A stretch of DNA of 64,000 nt. Origin: Chitinophagaceae bacterium. Its GTDB lineage: Bacteria > Bacteroidota > Bacteroidia > Chitinophagales > Chitinophagaceae. The stretch lies in assembly GCA_016713965.1 (NCBI GenBank), contig JADJOC010000003.1, positions 124,001 through 188,000 on the forward strand. Direction: 5' to 3'. Positions 8,844 to 17,848 of the stretch are shown one piece after another (within the stretch, counting starts at the first letter, position 1; each line of letters begins with the position of its first letter). The notes under the pieces are model-generated. The model ran no database searches, was not told where the DNA came from, and saw only the letters and a program-made list of their open reading frames with translations. Position numbers and translations under genes: made by a program.

Positions 8844-10238
8844 TTAATACCCTAATATTTTAAGCATACTTTGGGCAGATTGCTCCTTTGCATACATCCA
8901 ATCCACTAATTTGCCGTTTTTATCATGCCCAACAATAATATGTTTTGGAGAAGGTATCATACAATGTTTTATTCCGCCATATCCACTAATTTGATCCTGG
9001 TAAGCGCCGGTATGAAAAAAGCCTACGTACAATGGCTCTCCTTCAGTTATTTTAGGCAAAAATACCTCGTTAATATGTTCTTCAGAATCATAATAATCAT
9101 GGCTGTCGCAAGTGATGCCCCCTAACACTACCCGCTGATATTCTTCCTCCCATTTATTGATAGGCAGCATTAAAAATTTTTCACCGATACCCCAGGTATC
9201 AGGCAATGTAGTAATAAAGGAAGAGTCAATCATATACCAGCACTCCCTGTCATTCTGCTTTTTTTCTCCAATAACACTATAGATATGCGCCATACTTTCA
9301 CCCACTGTATAGCTGCCAAATTCAGTAAAAATATGCGGCATCGGCACTTTACTTTTTTTGCAGGCAACTTTTATATTACGTACAATTTCATTTATCATAA
9401 ACTGGTAATCATACTCAAAACCCAAAGAATGCTTGATAGGAAACCCGCCACCGATATTAATGGAATCCAGTTCAGGACAAATCTTTTTTAACTGGCAATA
9501 AAGGTTAATCACCTTGTTTAATTCACTCCAGTAATAAATATCATCTTTAATGCCTTTGTTTAAAAATATGTGCAGCATTTTTAGCTGAAAACGGTGCTCA
9601 TTGCCTTCTATTTTATCAACATAAAATTCTAAAATATCTTTTGCACGTATGCCTAACCGTGAGGTATAAAAGGGAAAGGTAGGTTCTTCTTCAGCTGCTA
9701 CACGTATGCCTAAATTAAAAGGCACTTTTACAGATTTTATATAAGCCCTCAATTCCTCTACATTATCTAAAATTGGAATTACGTTTTTAAAACCTGTATT
9801 CAATAAATTAGCTATCCTGCTGGTGTATGGTTTTTGCTTATAGCCATTGCAGATAATAAAAGTATCTTTTGTTAGTTTCTTCTTTTCGTAAAGTTTTTTA
9901 ATAATGTCTATATCATAAGCATAGGAAGTTTCCAGGTGTATGTCATGCTTTAAGGTTTCTTCCAGGATAAAAGAAAAGTGTGAGCTTTTGGTACAATAGC
10001 AGTAATTATATTTTCCTTCATACTTATGTTTTTTAAAAGCATTGGCAAACATAGTTTTTGCCTTATTGATCTGCTTACCGATTTTAGGGAGATAAGTAAG
10101 CTTTAAAGGCGTACCATATTTATCGATCAAAGCCTTTATATCCAGGTTATTGTATTGCAGATATCCATCTGTAAGATTAAAATCTTCTTGTGGAAAATTA
10201 AAAGTCTGATGTACCAGCCCGTTATAAGTATTATTCAT
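8844..10238 (-). CDS. speA: Biosynthetic arginine decarboxylase (short fold-III type)
   Basis: 464-residue fold-III PLP enzyme (alanine-racemase-like barrel plus C-terminal beta domain). The likely Schiff-base lysine is Lys84 in YCYCTKSSHFSF, the PLP-phosphate loop is INIGGGFP, and the C-terminal active-site CDSHDYYD is present. It lacks the long inserts of E. coli SpeA (about 630 residues) but matches the compact SpeA-annotated proteins common in Bacteroidota. It would convert arginine to agmatine, which the ureohydrolase at 17,848 could turn into putrescine. Other fold-III decarboxylases (diaminopimelate, carboxynorspermidine) are less likely. Confidence 0.75.
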   Translation of the reverse strand: MNNTYNGLVHQTFNFPQEDFNLTDGYLQYNNLDIKALIDKYGTPLKLTYLPKIGKQINKAKTMFANAFKKHKYEGKYNYCYCTKSSHFSFILEETLKHDIHLETSYAYDIDIIKKLYEKKKLTKDTFIICNGYKQKPYTSRIANLLNTGFKNVIPILDNVEELRAYIKSVKVPFNLGIRVAAEEEPTFPFYTSRLGIRAKDILEFYVDKIEGNEHRFQLKMLHIFLNKGIKDDIYYWSELNKVINLYCQLKKICPELDSINIGGGFPIKHSLGFEYDYQFMINEIVRNIKVACKKSKVPMPHIFTEFGSYTVGESMAHIYSVIGEKKQNDRECWYMIDSSFITTLPDTWGIGEKFLMLPINKWEEEYQRVVLGGITCDSHDYYDSEEHINEVFLPKITEGEPLYVGFFHTGAYQDQISGYGGIKHCMIPSPKHIIVGHDKNGKLVDWMYAKEQSAQSMLKILGY

Positions 10239-10295
10239 TTATTGCGTATGTATTATAATTTTATGCAAATGTAATTGAATGTGGATATTTTTACA

Positions 10296-10322
10296 TAAAA
10301 AACCGGAAGAATCTTCCGGCTT
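10296..10322 (-). terminator. Terminator between the 10,339 lipoprotein gene and speA
   Basis: CCGGAAGA/TCTTCCGG around one central A (10,303-10,319), followed on the minus strand by TTTTTTATG. It ends the upstream transcript 60 bp before the speA start. Confidence 0.8.
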
Positions 10323-10338
10323 TAATATTTTCATAAAA

Positions 10339-10941
10339 TCACCAAATTTCTAAACTTGCTTCTCTAAATTTTTCCCAAACATTATTATTTCGTTTTAAAA
10401 GCACCAGTTTGACTATTCCGGCCTTTTTACTATTTTGCCCTTCTATCTTTACAACTAACGCAGCGATATCTTCATTATAAGCCACTCTCGAAAATTCAAC
10501 TTTGCCCACGGCTAAGTCATTCTTACTTAAACTATCGGATGTTTTTATTGAATATGAGCCAGTAGACTTTAGATTATTTATAATATCGAAATATGCTATA
10601 CCACTGTCTAATCTCGATTGAATAAGTTTTTCGAAATCCTTTAATGAACCATCACTATTATTTTCTTTAAAAAAACCGGCTATTTCTTTTTTCCATTTAC
10701 TTAATGATTGTAATGTATCACTTACCTTAATTATTAATTTACGCCCATTTATTGTGTCAGGATTATTTATATTATCATTAAAGGAAAAAGCAGGTCGCAA
10801 AGATAATTTTGAATAAGCAATTGTATCTACAATTACTAAAAATGATTTATCTAGAATATTTGTTTCAATATTATTTTTTTCTTCAGTGCAAGACAAAAAA
10901 ATAAAAATAATATTAAAAAAAACGATACATTTTTTTATCAA
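10339..10941 (-). CDS. Lipoprotein of unknown function
   Basis: 200 residues. A short signal peptide ends in a lipobox (FIFLSC, Cys18), so it is probably an Lgt substrate anchored to a membrane facing the periplasm. The mature part is hydrophilic and mixed alpha/beta with no motif I recognise. The final segment (KAGIVKLVLLKRNNNVWEKF) resembles the wall-like strands of NTF2-like proteins, but this is weak. It shares direction with the secreted-protein genes upstream (10,994-12,941) and has its own terminator. Confidence 0.6.
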   Translation of the reverse strand: MIKKCIVFFNIIFIFLSCTEEKNNIETNILDKSFLVIVDTIAYSKLSLRPAFSFNDNINNPDTINGRKLIIKVSDTLQSLSKWKKEIAGFFKENNSDGSLKDFEKLIQSRLDSGIAYFDIINNLKSTGSYSIKTSDSLSKNDLAVGKVEFSRVAYNEDIAALVVKIEGQNSKKAGIVKLVLLKRNNNVWEKFREASLEIW

Positions 10942-10993
10942 CTTAAATAATTAAGATTTGGGGTTAGTGAATTAGAATTTAAGCTATAAAATC

Positions 10994-11503
10994 TTATAAC
11001 TTTTTTAATGTGATTGTACGTGGCAAAGTATAACCATAATCATAAGGCCCTATTTTAAGTCCTTCCCTGTTATTTGTTTGCCATTGCAGCTCTGTTTGCT
11101 GTGCATTTAAAGTAAGCGTTATATTTAACAGTTTATTTTTTTTCAAATCTTTTAATGTACCTGTAAGTATGTTATTCCCACTATCATTTCCTGCCAAAAT
11201 AGTACTGTATTTATCACTGCGGACAGTATTGGTATAATTATAAGAACTTTCAATAATAGTATTACCTTTTTTATATAAATGTAATCCAATTATCCTATCA
11301 GCATGATAACTATTAAAAAATAAAACATTATCTTTCTTTAAGAAAATTTTTACCGTATCTGTACCACTTACCCATTGCCATGTTCCAGTAAACTTGCCCA
11401 AGGTATTATTAATTATATTAGACCCGGGGCTGGGCATTTGCGCCTTTACAGTACAGCAACTTACAAACAAAAATGATATTGTTACTATTTTTAACTTATT
11501 CAT
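10994..11503 (-). CDS. Secreted protein resembling the DUF6705 family
   Basis: 169 residues with signal peptide MNKLKIVTISFLFVSCCTVKAQ. The mature region carries GTWQWVSGTDTVKIFLKKDN and ends in PRTITLKKL, a layout I associate with DUF6705 proteins of Bacteroidota; this is recognition by eye only. It appears to be an all-beta, extracytoplasmic protein. It lies 27 bp downstream of the next gene in the same direction, so the two are probably co-transcribed. Confidence 0.55.
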   Translation of the reverse strand: MNKLKIVTISFLFVSCCTVKAQMPSPGSNIINNTLGKFTGTWQWVSGTDTVKIFLKKDNVLFFNSYHADRIIGLHLYKKGNTIIESSYNYTNTVRSDKYSTILAGNDSGNNILTGTLKDLKKNKLLNITLTLNAQQTELQWQTNNREGLKIGPYDYGYTLPRTITLKKL

Positions 11504-11530
11504 AAATTTATTTTATAAGGGTTATTAAAA

Positions 11531-12941
11531 TTAACAAGGATTATCCACAACATTGTTATTAGCATCTACTTTTTTAGGCTGCCAATCGTTAAAATTATCA
11601 TTTCCTTTAAATAATCTTAAGCCGGATTTGGTTTGCTGCAGGTATTGTAAAAATGCTTTTTCATTCTGCTCTTTTGAATTTTTAGGAGTTATTTTATAAA
11701 ATTTATCATACAAATCCGAAAGATCTTCAATCGCATTATTATTCACCATATTTTCTGCATATGCTTTAAATTTTACAATATCATCAATTTTAAGAATATA
11801 TTGGGTACCACTTGCCGTAACTACCCCGGCAGTAAAAGTAGAAGGATCTATCATTTTATCACCAATATACATTTTAGCCATCGCATAAATATCATCCCGG
11901 GAAAAAACAGACAGCAAACCTGTATAATGGCTGTGAATAAACCCATCAAATTTTTCCGTAATTGTTACATCGATACCTGCTGCATTTGCTTCACCCTCAA
12001 TTTCTATTGCATTTACTGTAATATCAGAATTAATTTTATACATATAGCCGTACTCTTTATTCTGATTGGTTTTATTTTTTAATGCAGTAAATTTATCTTT
12101 AAGCCCTGTATTTTTTTCTAACTTATCTGCCTGCTCACAAGGATTATCATCGTCACTGTTTCCCGGGTTTGGCACATCACATGGTGGCGGAGGTATAATA
12201 TTGTACCAGCCATCATTTGCCGGGCATGTTGTTGGTGTAGGTGTTGGGCTAGGCGGATTATCCTCCGCCACCACCACTTCCACCATTCCCTCCTCCATTG
12301 TCGACACCGTTTTCACAATGCTGTATCCAGCAGGGCTGGTTAGGTACAGGGTTGGCTGAGGCGGTCCCGGTTTTTGAATAGCCTCCTCCATTGCCACAAG
12401 ATTCAAACCAACAATAAGGCGGGTCTATCAGGTTGGTTTTGTTTGCAGTGGTATTAGTGCTGAGCTTAATATCAAAATAATCCATAAACCATTTAACAGC
12501 TGCTTCATCAAAACCAATATTGCTGAATTCTTTTATTTTATTTGCTACAGAACTTTTGCGGTGCAGTCCGTAAAAAAACTTTTCTTTATTGTACATCACT
12601 TCTATAAAAGCGGTTACTGCATTTTCTTTTTTTGTGGGAATTAATAAAATAACATTATTGGTATTATTGCTTTTTATTTTAACAGCCTGGTTCCATACAG
12701 GCTGCCCATGCCAGGCTAAAAAATCTGCTGCAAAATTATTTTTTTGAAATTGCTGCCGCAGGTTGTCTACTACAGGCTTCAACTCAGGGTTAGTGCCAGG
12801 TAGCAGGAATAAAAATTTTTCTGCTGATGCACTAATTTGATCATCAGAAGCATTTACTTTTTTACATGATTGTTGTACAGATAAAAAAATAAGAAAAATT
12901 AAAAAAAGCATTAACTTTTTAAAAAGAAGAATTGTTTTCAT
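11531..12941 (-). CDS. Two-domain lipoprotein with Gly/Pro-rich linker, frameshifted
   Basis: The N-terminal piece (12,941 to 12,258) has signal peptide and lipobox (LSVQQSC), then a globular domain ending in cysteine-containing WFESCGNGGG and a Gly-rich stretch. In another frame, overlapping in the linker near 12,260, follows a Pro/Thr-rich spacer (NPPSPTPTPTTCPAND) and a C-terminal domain (about 11,531-12,150) with GYMYKINSDITVNAIE, GFIHSHYTGLLSVFSRDDIY and LRLFKGNDNFNDW. The N-terminal end of the second open frame is not a plausible start, so I join the two. The HSHYTGLLSVFS segment recalls a JAB-type His-x-His motif (HSH), which would suggest a metal-dependent hydrolase; that is inference only. 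Confidence 0.6.
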
Positions 12942-12949
12942 TAGGGTAT

Positions 12950-12980
12950 AAAAAAGGTATGCAGCTTTTAACTACATACC
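12950..12980 (-). terminator. Terminator of the rpmI-rplT operon
   Basis: GGTATGCAG at 12,956 pairs with CTACATACC ending at 12,980 (one G-T wobble); on the minus strand the stem is followed by TTTTTTATAC. Confidence 0.8.
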
Positions 12981-13014
12981 TGCAAATTAATTTATTTTAT
13001 AAAAAAATATAAAA

Positions 13015-13359
13015 TTACTTCACTGATGCTACCAAAGTCTTAAAAGTCTCCGGCTCATTCATTGCCAAATCTGCCAATACCTTACGGTTAAGGTCAATTT
13101 TTTTAACGGCTAATTTATGAATGAATTCGCTGTACGTAATGCCTTCTGCCCTTACGGCCGCATTGATACGGGCAATCCATAAAGAGCGGTATTCACGCTT
13201 TTTTAGTTTACGGCCAACGTAGCTGTACGTTAACCCTTTTTCCATTACATTTTTAGCAACGGTATATACATTTTTACGCTTGCCATAATAACCTTTGGCA
13301 GCTTTTAAAATCCTTTTTCTGCGAGCCCTGCTGGCTACTGCATTTACTGAACGTGGCAT
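13015..13359 (-). CDS. rplT: 50S ribosomal protein L20
   Basis: 114 residues beginning MPRSVNAVASRARRKRILKAAKGYYGKRKN, the standard L20 start, with the RSLWIARINAAVR motif in the C-terminal half. Length is normal. It binds 23S rRNA early in large-subunit assembly. It follows rpmI with a 59-bp spacer carrying a GT-rich heptad-like tract (13,363-13,398). In many bacteria L20 represses its own operon. Confidence 0.97.
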   Translation of the reverse strand: MPRSVNAVASRARRKRILKAAKGYYGKRKNVYTVAKNVMEKGLTYSYVGRKLKKREYRSLWIARINAAVRAEGITYSEFIHKLAVKKIDLNRKVLADLAMNEPETFKTLVASVK

Positions 13360-13418
13360 ATCAAATTAGTTTGAAGTTTAAAGTTTGGGGTTTGTAGTTA
13401 GGTTAAAATTACTATTAC

Positions 13419-13616
13419 TTATTTCAATCCTAACAAACGCTTAACAAAATGCATGTTAGCATCACTAACTACGCCATCCTTACGCATAGCACGCTTGCGC
13501 TTGGTAGATTTTTTGGTAAGAATGTGACGTTTGAATGCTTTCTGAAATGTAATTTTACCTGTACCGGTAACTTTAAAACGCTTTTTTGCGCTGCTGTTGG
13601 TTTTAACCTTTGGCAT
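13419..13616 (-). CDS. rpmI: 50S ribosomal protein L35
   Basis: 65 residues, MPKVKTNSSAKKRFKVTGTGK, with the L35 core KKSTKRKRAMRKDGVV. First gene of the rpmI-rplT unit. The usual partner infC is not next to it: the gene upstream is an unrelated secreted protein, so IF3 must be encoded elsewhere. Its leader of about 100 nt contains a GC-rich hairpin (TTCCCGTCTGTTCGGGG and neighbours at 13,640-13,675), which could carry an L20-type autoregulatory site. Confidence 0.95.
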   Translation of the reverse strand: MPKVKTNSSAKKRFKVTGTGKITFQKAFKRHILTKKSTKRKRAMRKDGVVSDANMHFVKRLLGLK

Positions 13617-13720
13617 TATATAACTTAATTATAGTTACTCCCTGCTGGCGCCCCGAACAGACGGGAACTTTTTGAGCCTTGTGGGAAATGTATCAAAAAT
13701 GGCAAGCCACTTTCGGGCGG

Positions 13721-13728
13721 CAAAGATA
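13721..13728 (-). promoter_or_regulatory. -7 element of the rpmI-rplT promoter
   Basis: TATCTTTG on the minus strand fits the Bacteroidota -7 consensus TAnnTTTG and lies about 105 bp upstream of rpmI. A clear -33 TTG at standard spacing was not seen. Confidence 0.55.
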
Positions 13729-13801
13729 AGGAAATAATTGGATATTATTACTAATCGACAACATTAAAATAACCTTCCTAAGCAATTATTGATAGCACTT
13801 G

Positions 13802-14332
13802 TTACCAACAATCAGGATTATAGTTTACCATATGAGGAATTATCTTATCAAATAGTGCTTTTTCCGAATCTTCATATGAAAAATGTATACATACCAGATT
13901 CCCTGTTTTTAATTGCCATTTTTTCGTATAATAAATATGCCGGTTATCTCGCCAAGAAATAACATAATATGTAGGTTTCAAAACCCCAAATACTACTTTG
14001 CCTGCAGTATAATTTTCTTTTATACTTTTTAAATAATTATCATAACTTTTTGATAAGCTATCATATTCTTTAGTTTCAGGAATAATCTCGATTCGTGATT
14101 TTCCATTAATTGATTTAAAATGCCTTTCTCCATAGTAGAACTCTGTAGTATCACGGACAAAATTAGTTTTAGGATAAATCATACAATATGGATTAGAAGG
14201 GTGTCCGCCAGATAATTTTATAACTCCATATTCAATTTTAGGTTGTCCAATACAAAAATTAAAAGCAAATAAAAAAAATGTACATGTAAATACCCGCTTT
14301 TGTATCAATAACCATATGGTTTTACAATGCAT
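13802..14332 (-). CDS. Secreted protein of unknown function
   Basis: 176 residues with a hydrophobic signal-like N-terminus (about residues 13-29, ending CIGQPK), then a hydrophilic, Tyr-rich domain (YGERHFKSINGKSR, YYVISWRDNRHIYYTKKW). No family recognised. Two cysteines lie in the mature part (Cys50 region and the penultimate residue). It is oriented away from tonB at 14,459 with an AT-rich spacer between. Confidence 0.5.
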   Translation of the reverse strand: MHCKTIWLLIQKRVFTCTFFLFAFNFCIGQPKIEYGVIKLSGGHPSNPYCMIYPKTNFVRDTTEFYYGERHFKSINGKSRIEIIPETKEYDSLSKSYDNYLKSIKENYTAGKVVFGVLKPTYYVISWRDNRHIYYTKKWQLKTGNLVCIHFSYEDSEKALFDKIIPHMVNYNPDCW

Positions 14333-14458
14333 AAAATAATTTATTTACTCTAGGCTAAAGATAACATTCTGATATATAATTACTATTAGAACTATTCATT
14401 TTTAATAAAATAATATGGAATTAATTCAATTCTTAATCTCATTAATAAATTATTAACA

Positions 14459-15286
14459 ATGGATTCAAATAAAATTTTAAGCGCAAATATCCTTGATATT
14501 ATATTTGAGGGTAAAAATAAAATTTACGGAGCTTATGAGCTACGTAAGTCATATAACAGCAGACTGATAAAAGCATTATTTTTTACAGCAGTAATAGCTA
14601 TGATATTGTTTTTAAGCACTGTGTTTGCAAAAAATCCGGATAAAGCTGGTTATACAATTATAGTAGAAGATCACACAATTCCTCCGGTAGTTGATAATTT
14701 GCCACCGCCAGTAGTAACTCCACCGCCAAAAGTGAATTTGCCACCGGCAACAACTAAATCCAAACAGGTAAAATTTACTATTCCTGTAATTGTAAAAAAA
14801 GAAAATGTAACCGATGATGAAATAATCGAAACAGTTACTGATAATACAGCAATTGGCAATGAAACTATAAGAACCAATAATACAGCTATTGTGGTGGACA
14901 TACCTGTATCGAATGAGGGAAGTACAGTAATAGCAGCACCTCAGGCAGATGCGGATAATACCATATTTAATAAAGTTGAAGTTGAAGCATCTTTTAGTGA
15001 AGGCAATGCAGGATGGGTAAGATTTTTACAAAAAAACTTAAACGCAGGTATTCTCATTGATAATGGAGCTCCTGAAGGAAGTTATACTGTAATAGTCCAG
15101 TTTATTGTTTATAAAGACGGGTCAGTAAAAGAGGTAACTGCAACTACCCATCATGGTTATGGTATGGAAGCTGAGGCCGTAAGAGCAATTAAAAAAAGCG
15201 GCAACTGGAAACCTGCACAGCAAAATGGCAACCAGGTAAATGCATACAGAAGCCAACCGATTACTTTTGTGGTGGAAGCAAATTGA
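14459..15286 (+). CDS. TonB-family energy transducer
   Basis: 275 residues: a cytoplasmic N-terminus with the NKIYGAYELRKSYNSRL motif shared by Bacteroidota TonB paralogues, one transmembrane helix (about 39-57), a Pro-rich periplasmic spacer (IPPVVDNLPPPVVTPPPK) and a C-terminal TonB domain (about 190-275, FIVYKDGSVKEVTATTHHGY ... ITFVVE). It couples the inner-membrane proton motive force, via ExbB/ExbD, to outer-membrane receptors. ExbB and ExbD are not in the window. The phylum usually has many TonB paralogues, so this may serve one dedicated receptor. Confidence 0.88.
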   Translation: MDSNKILSANILDIIFEGKNKIYGAYELRKSYNSRLIKALFFTAVIAMILFLSTVFAKNPDKAGYTIIVEDHTIPPVVDNLPPPVVTPPPKVNLPPATTKSKQVKFTIPVIVKKENVTDDEIIETVTDNTAIGNETIRTNNTAIVVDIPVSNEGSTVIAAPQADADNTIFNKVEVEASFSEGNAGWVRFLQKNLNAGILIDNGAPEGSYTVIVQFIVYKDGSVKEVTATTHHGYGMEAEAVRAIKKSGNWKPAQQNGNQVNAYRSQPITFVVEAN

Positions 15287-15416
15287 TTTTGTCACGCAAA
15301 GGCACTGAGATGCAAAGTTCACAAATTATATTAATGTTTATACATAGATTTATATGCCATTATAAATTTGGAAACTTGTTAAGTGATATATACATTTGCC
15401 GCCTAAAAAATAACAT

Positions 15417-15803
15417 ATGAACACAAAACACAAAATTATTGGGATTGTATCTGCAGTGCTATTGGTAATCTCGGTATGGCTTCCTTATGTGACTGCATTA
15501 GGTTATGGCACCAATTTGTTAGATGTGCCTAAAACCAAATTTTTAGGTATTTCTATAATCATAAGCGGAATACTTTGTACCGCTTTTGTTACAATGGATA
15601 AAAAAGCGACGAAAATATTATCCATTGTTATTGCCTCTTTATTTTTACTTATTACAGGTTCTGTAATTGTTGCTATTATTGCAGAGCCCAGAAAAGGGAC
15701 TTCAATAGGTATGGGAGCTATTTTAATGCCCCTTGCTTGTATCGGAATTATAGTAAGCGCACTTATTGGACTTAGCAAGAAAAAAACTACTACTTTGGTA
15801 TAG
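15417..15803 (+). CDS. Small four-helix membrane protein of unknown function
   Basis: 128 residues with about four hydrophobic helices (residues 7-24, 42-60, 67-90, 98-118), a short basic tail (SKKKTTTLV) and an MNTKHKIIGI start. No family recognised. It resembles small uncharacterised inner-membrane proteins of this phylum. The upstream region (15,290-15,416) contains TATACATTTGCCGCC, including a TAcATTTG-like -7 box about 25 bp before the start. Confidence 0.55.
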   Translation: MNTKHKIIGIVSAVLLVISVWLPYVTALGYGTNLLDVPKTKFLGISIIISGILCTAFVTMDKKATKILSIVIASLFLLITGSVIVAIIAEPRKGTSIGMGAILMPLACIGIIVSALIGLSKKKTTTLV

Positions 15804-15920
15804 CTTTTAATAACTATTCAATATAAATGGGGTGCTAAAATATGGCAGCCCATTTTATATTTTTCCTTTTTGCGGATAAAATAACTTCACCGCTGTTGTC
15901 TTAGCGCCTTAGTGGTAAAC

Positions 15921-17219
15921 CTAATGTGCAAAATCAGCTTCAAAATTTCCTTTTATCCTTTCAGATGATGGATTAAAATACCCGAATTTTAATGTCGGGA
16001 ATTCTTCCCGGATCAATTCCATCATTTGCTTTACACCCATGCATTCACCGGTATCCGTTGCACCAATTTTTCCTAAATACCAATCAGGGTCAATATTAAA
16101 ATTGCGCCATTGTATCATGCATAAATCCGTGTCAATAATTAATTTTCGCAACGCTTCATATTCTTCAATGCTGTCCGTCATGCCGGGAAAAACAAAATAG
16201 TTGATGCTTGTCCATCCTCCAAAGCTGCGAACAATTTTAAGACTTTCAATCAAATCGGAAAACTGGTAATTATTAGGACGGTAATACGGTGTATAAATTT
16301 TTTCCCTGGCGCTGTTGGTACTCACCCTCATACTGTTCAAGCCTGCTTCGCATAATGCTTTTACCGCTGCAGGCTTACTGCCGTTGGTGTTTATATTGAT
16401 GCTTCCTTTCAATGTATGTTTTCTTATTTCAATAATCGCTTCACGAATGGTTTCCCACATGAGCAACGGTTCACCTTCGCATCCCTGGCCAAAGCTGATT
16501 AACGGAAATGGGGCTGTTTCCAAATGTGGTACGGTAAATTCCACAATCTCTGCAGCAGTTGGTTTAAAAGTCAGCCTGTCTTGCGTACTAATGATGGTTT
16601 CTTCCTGCGGCTGAAAACTTATACAACCGATGCAATTGGCATTGCAGGCGGGTGAACTGGGCACCGGGCACTCCCACCTGCCCATAAAATAATTTCTTGC
16701 TGCCGGGCAAGTATATGTATTGCAGCAATTTTCTGCCAGGTGCTTTACCAAACGGTTATGCGGATACGCAGTTAAAAATGTATGTACACCCTGCTGAATT
16801 TTTTCATCATCAAATCCTTCGCACTCCTGCCGTATGTCTTTTTCAATGCGTACTGCTGGCACATAGAATTTGTCATCAAACCAACCGGCAGCTGTATAGC
16901 AAAATAAAGGTAAGGTTGGCGCATCAGGAGCAGTTTCGTAAGCAGCCATGTACAAGCCGGTGTGTGCAGGAGGGATAAAAGCCGCTACAGCCCATCCCTT
17001 TTCGCAAAGCCTCATCTCTCCGGTTTGTACATCAATACCAATTCCCCTACGTCCCGGCAATTCATATAAATTCCCACCTTCGGGTAATACAATCCATTCA
17101 TCTACAGGTACGGACATAGCATCCCAGCCACTGCGGCCGGTTACATACAAGCTGGTGTCTTCAAAAATATTTCCTTCTCCATCGGAGTAAAGGATGTATG
17201 GGCTTTGCTGTAAAGGCAT
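15921..17219 (-). CDS. Uncharacterised radical SAM enzyme
   Basis: 432 residues. A C-x3-C-x2-C cluster motif (CNANCIGC, about residues 191-198) marks a radical SAM core that runs to the C-terminus; ISFGQGCEGEPLL is the GGE-like SAM-contact motif and SININTNGSKPAAVKAL a following strand. Before it lies a 185-residue domain with a cysteine group (ENCCNTYTCPAARNYFMGRW) that may hold an auxiliary metal site. The 190-residue N-terminal extension sets it apart from ordinary radical SAM enzymes. No substrate or precursor peptide is encoded beside it, so it is probably not a RiPP maturase of the standard layout. Function unknown. Confidence 0.8.
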   Translation of the reverse strand: MPLQQSPYILYSDGEGNIFEDTSLYVTGRSGWDAMSVPVDEWIVLPEGGNLYELPGRRGIGIDVQTGEMRLCEKGWAVAAFIPPAHTGLYMAAYETAPDAPTLPLFCYTAAGWFDDKFYVPAVRIEKDIRQECEGFDDEKIQQGVHTFLTAYPHNRLVKHLAENCCNTYTCPAARNYFMGRWECPVPSSPACNANCIGCISFQPQEETIISTQDRLTFKPTAAEIVEFTVPHLETAPFPLISFGQGCEGEPLLMWETIREAIIEIRKHTLKGSININTNGSKPAAVKALCEAGLNSMRVSTNSAREKIYTPYYRPNNYQFSDLIESLKIVRSFGGWTSINYFVFPGMTDSIEEYEALRKLIIDTDLCMIQWRNFNIDPDWYLGKIGATDTGECMGVKQMMELIREEFPTLKFGYFNPSSERIKGNFEADFAH

Positions 17220-17306
17220 AATAATTATGAATATTAATGTTTCAACTGAAACCGAACTACTAAATTCGCTTTTTTTCGCTAAAATTATTTATTATAAATT
17301 GAATAA

Positions 17307-17848
17307 TTAAGATCCTGGTGTTTGGGATATAATAAAAGAGTTAAAAATGCTTTCGCCATAAGATGTATCATTTATAACTTCCACCTGGATAATTTTATTT
17401 GATATAAAATTAATGGTAAGCAACCCATCTTTTAAAACCACATAATCAACCTGTGACCAGGAATATTTTTTAGTATATAAAATATTTTTAAAAACTATTC
17501 CGCCAGCAGAAAAGAGATACTTACTTTTTTGTTTTGAAAAATTGGAATAAATACAATCAAAATAGCACAAATTACCATTCCGGCGATACTTAATTGTAAA
17601 AACCAGAATAGTAAAAAACAGACCTGGCAACAATAGAACAATATCTTTTTATTATTAAAAAACTTAAATAAAATGAGAACAATTAAAAAGAAAGCACCAA
17701 AAATGTAGCCGACTAAAAGATTTTTTTTTTCGGTAGCTGATAAAATTAATATCGCTGCAGCCGTCACATGTAAAAAGATCATGAACAGGAAAAATGACCG
17801 GAAGGCTCTTTGTGTATTATCTTTTAAAACAAATTCAAAAGTTTTCAT
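17307..17848 (-). CDS. Small membrane protein with C-terminal PH-like domain, frameshifted
   Basis: Two overlapping frames join in an A-run near 17,525. The first (start 17,848, MKTFEFVLKDNTQRAF) has four hydrophobic helices; the second continues with KYLFSAGGIVFKNILYTKKY, then WSQVDYVVLKDGLLTINFIS and ends at 17,307. The second half looks like a bacterial PH/YdbT-like domain. The joined product is about 180 residues. Its ATG overlaps the stop of the agmatinase gene (TGATG), so they are translationally coupled, though no functional link is evident. Confidence 0.6.
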
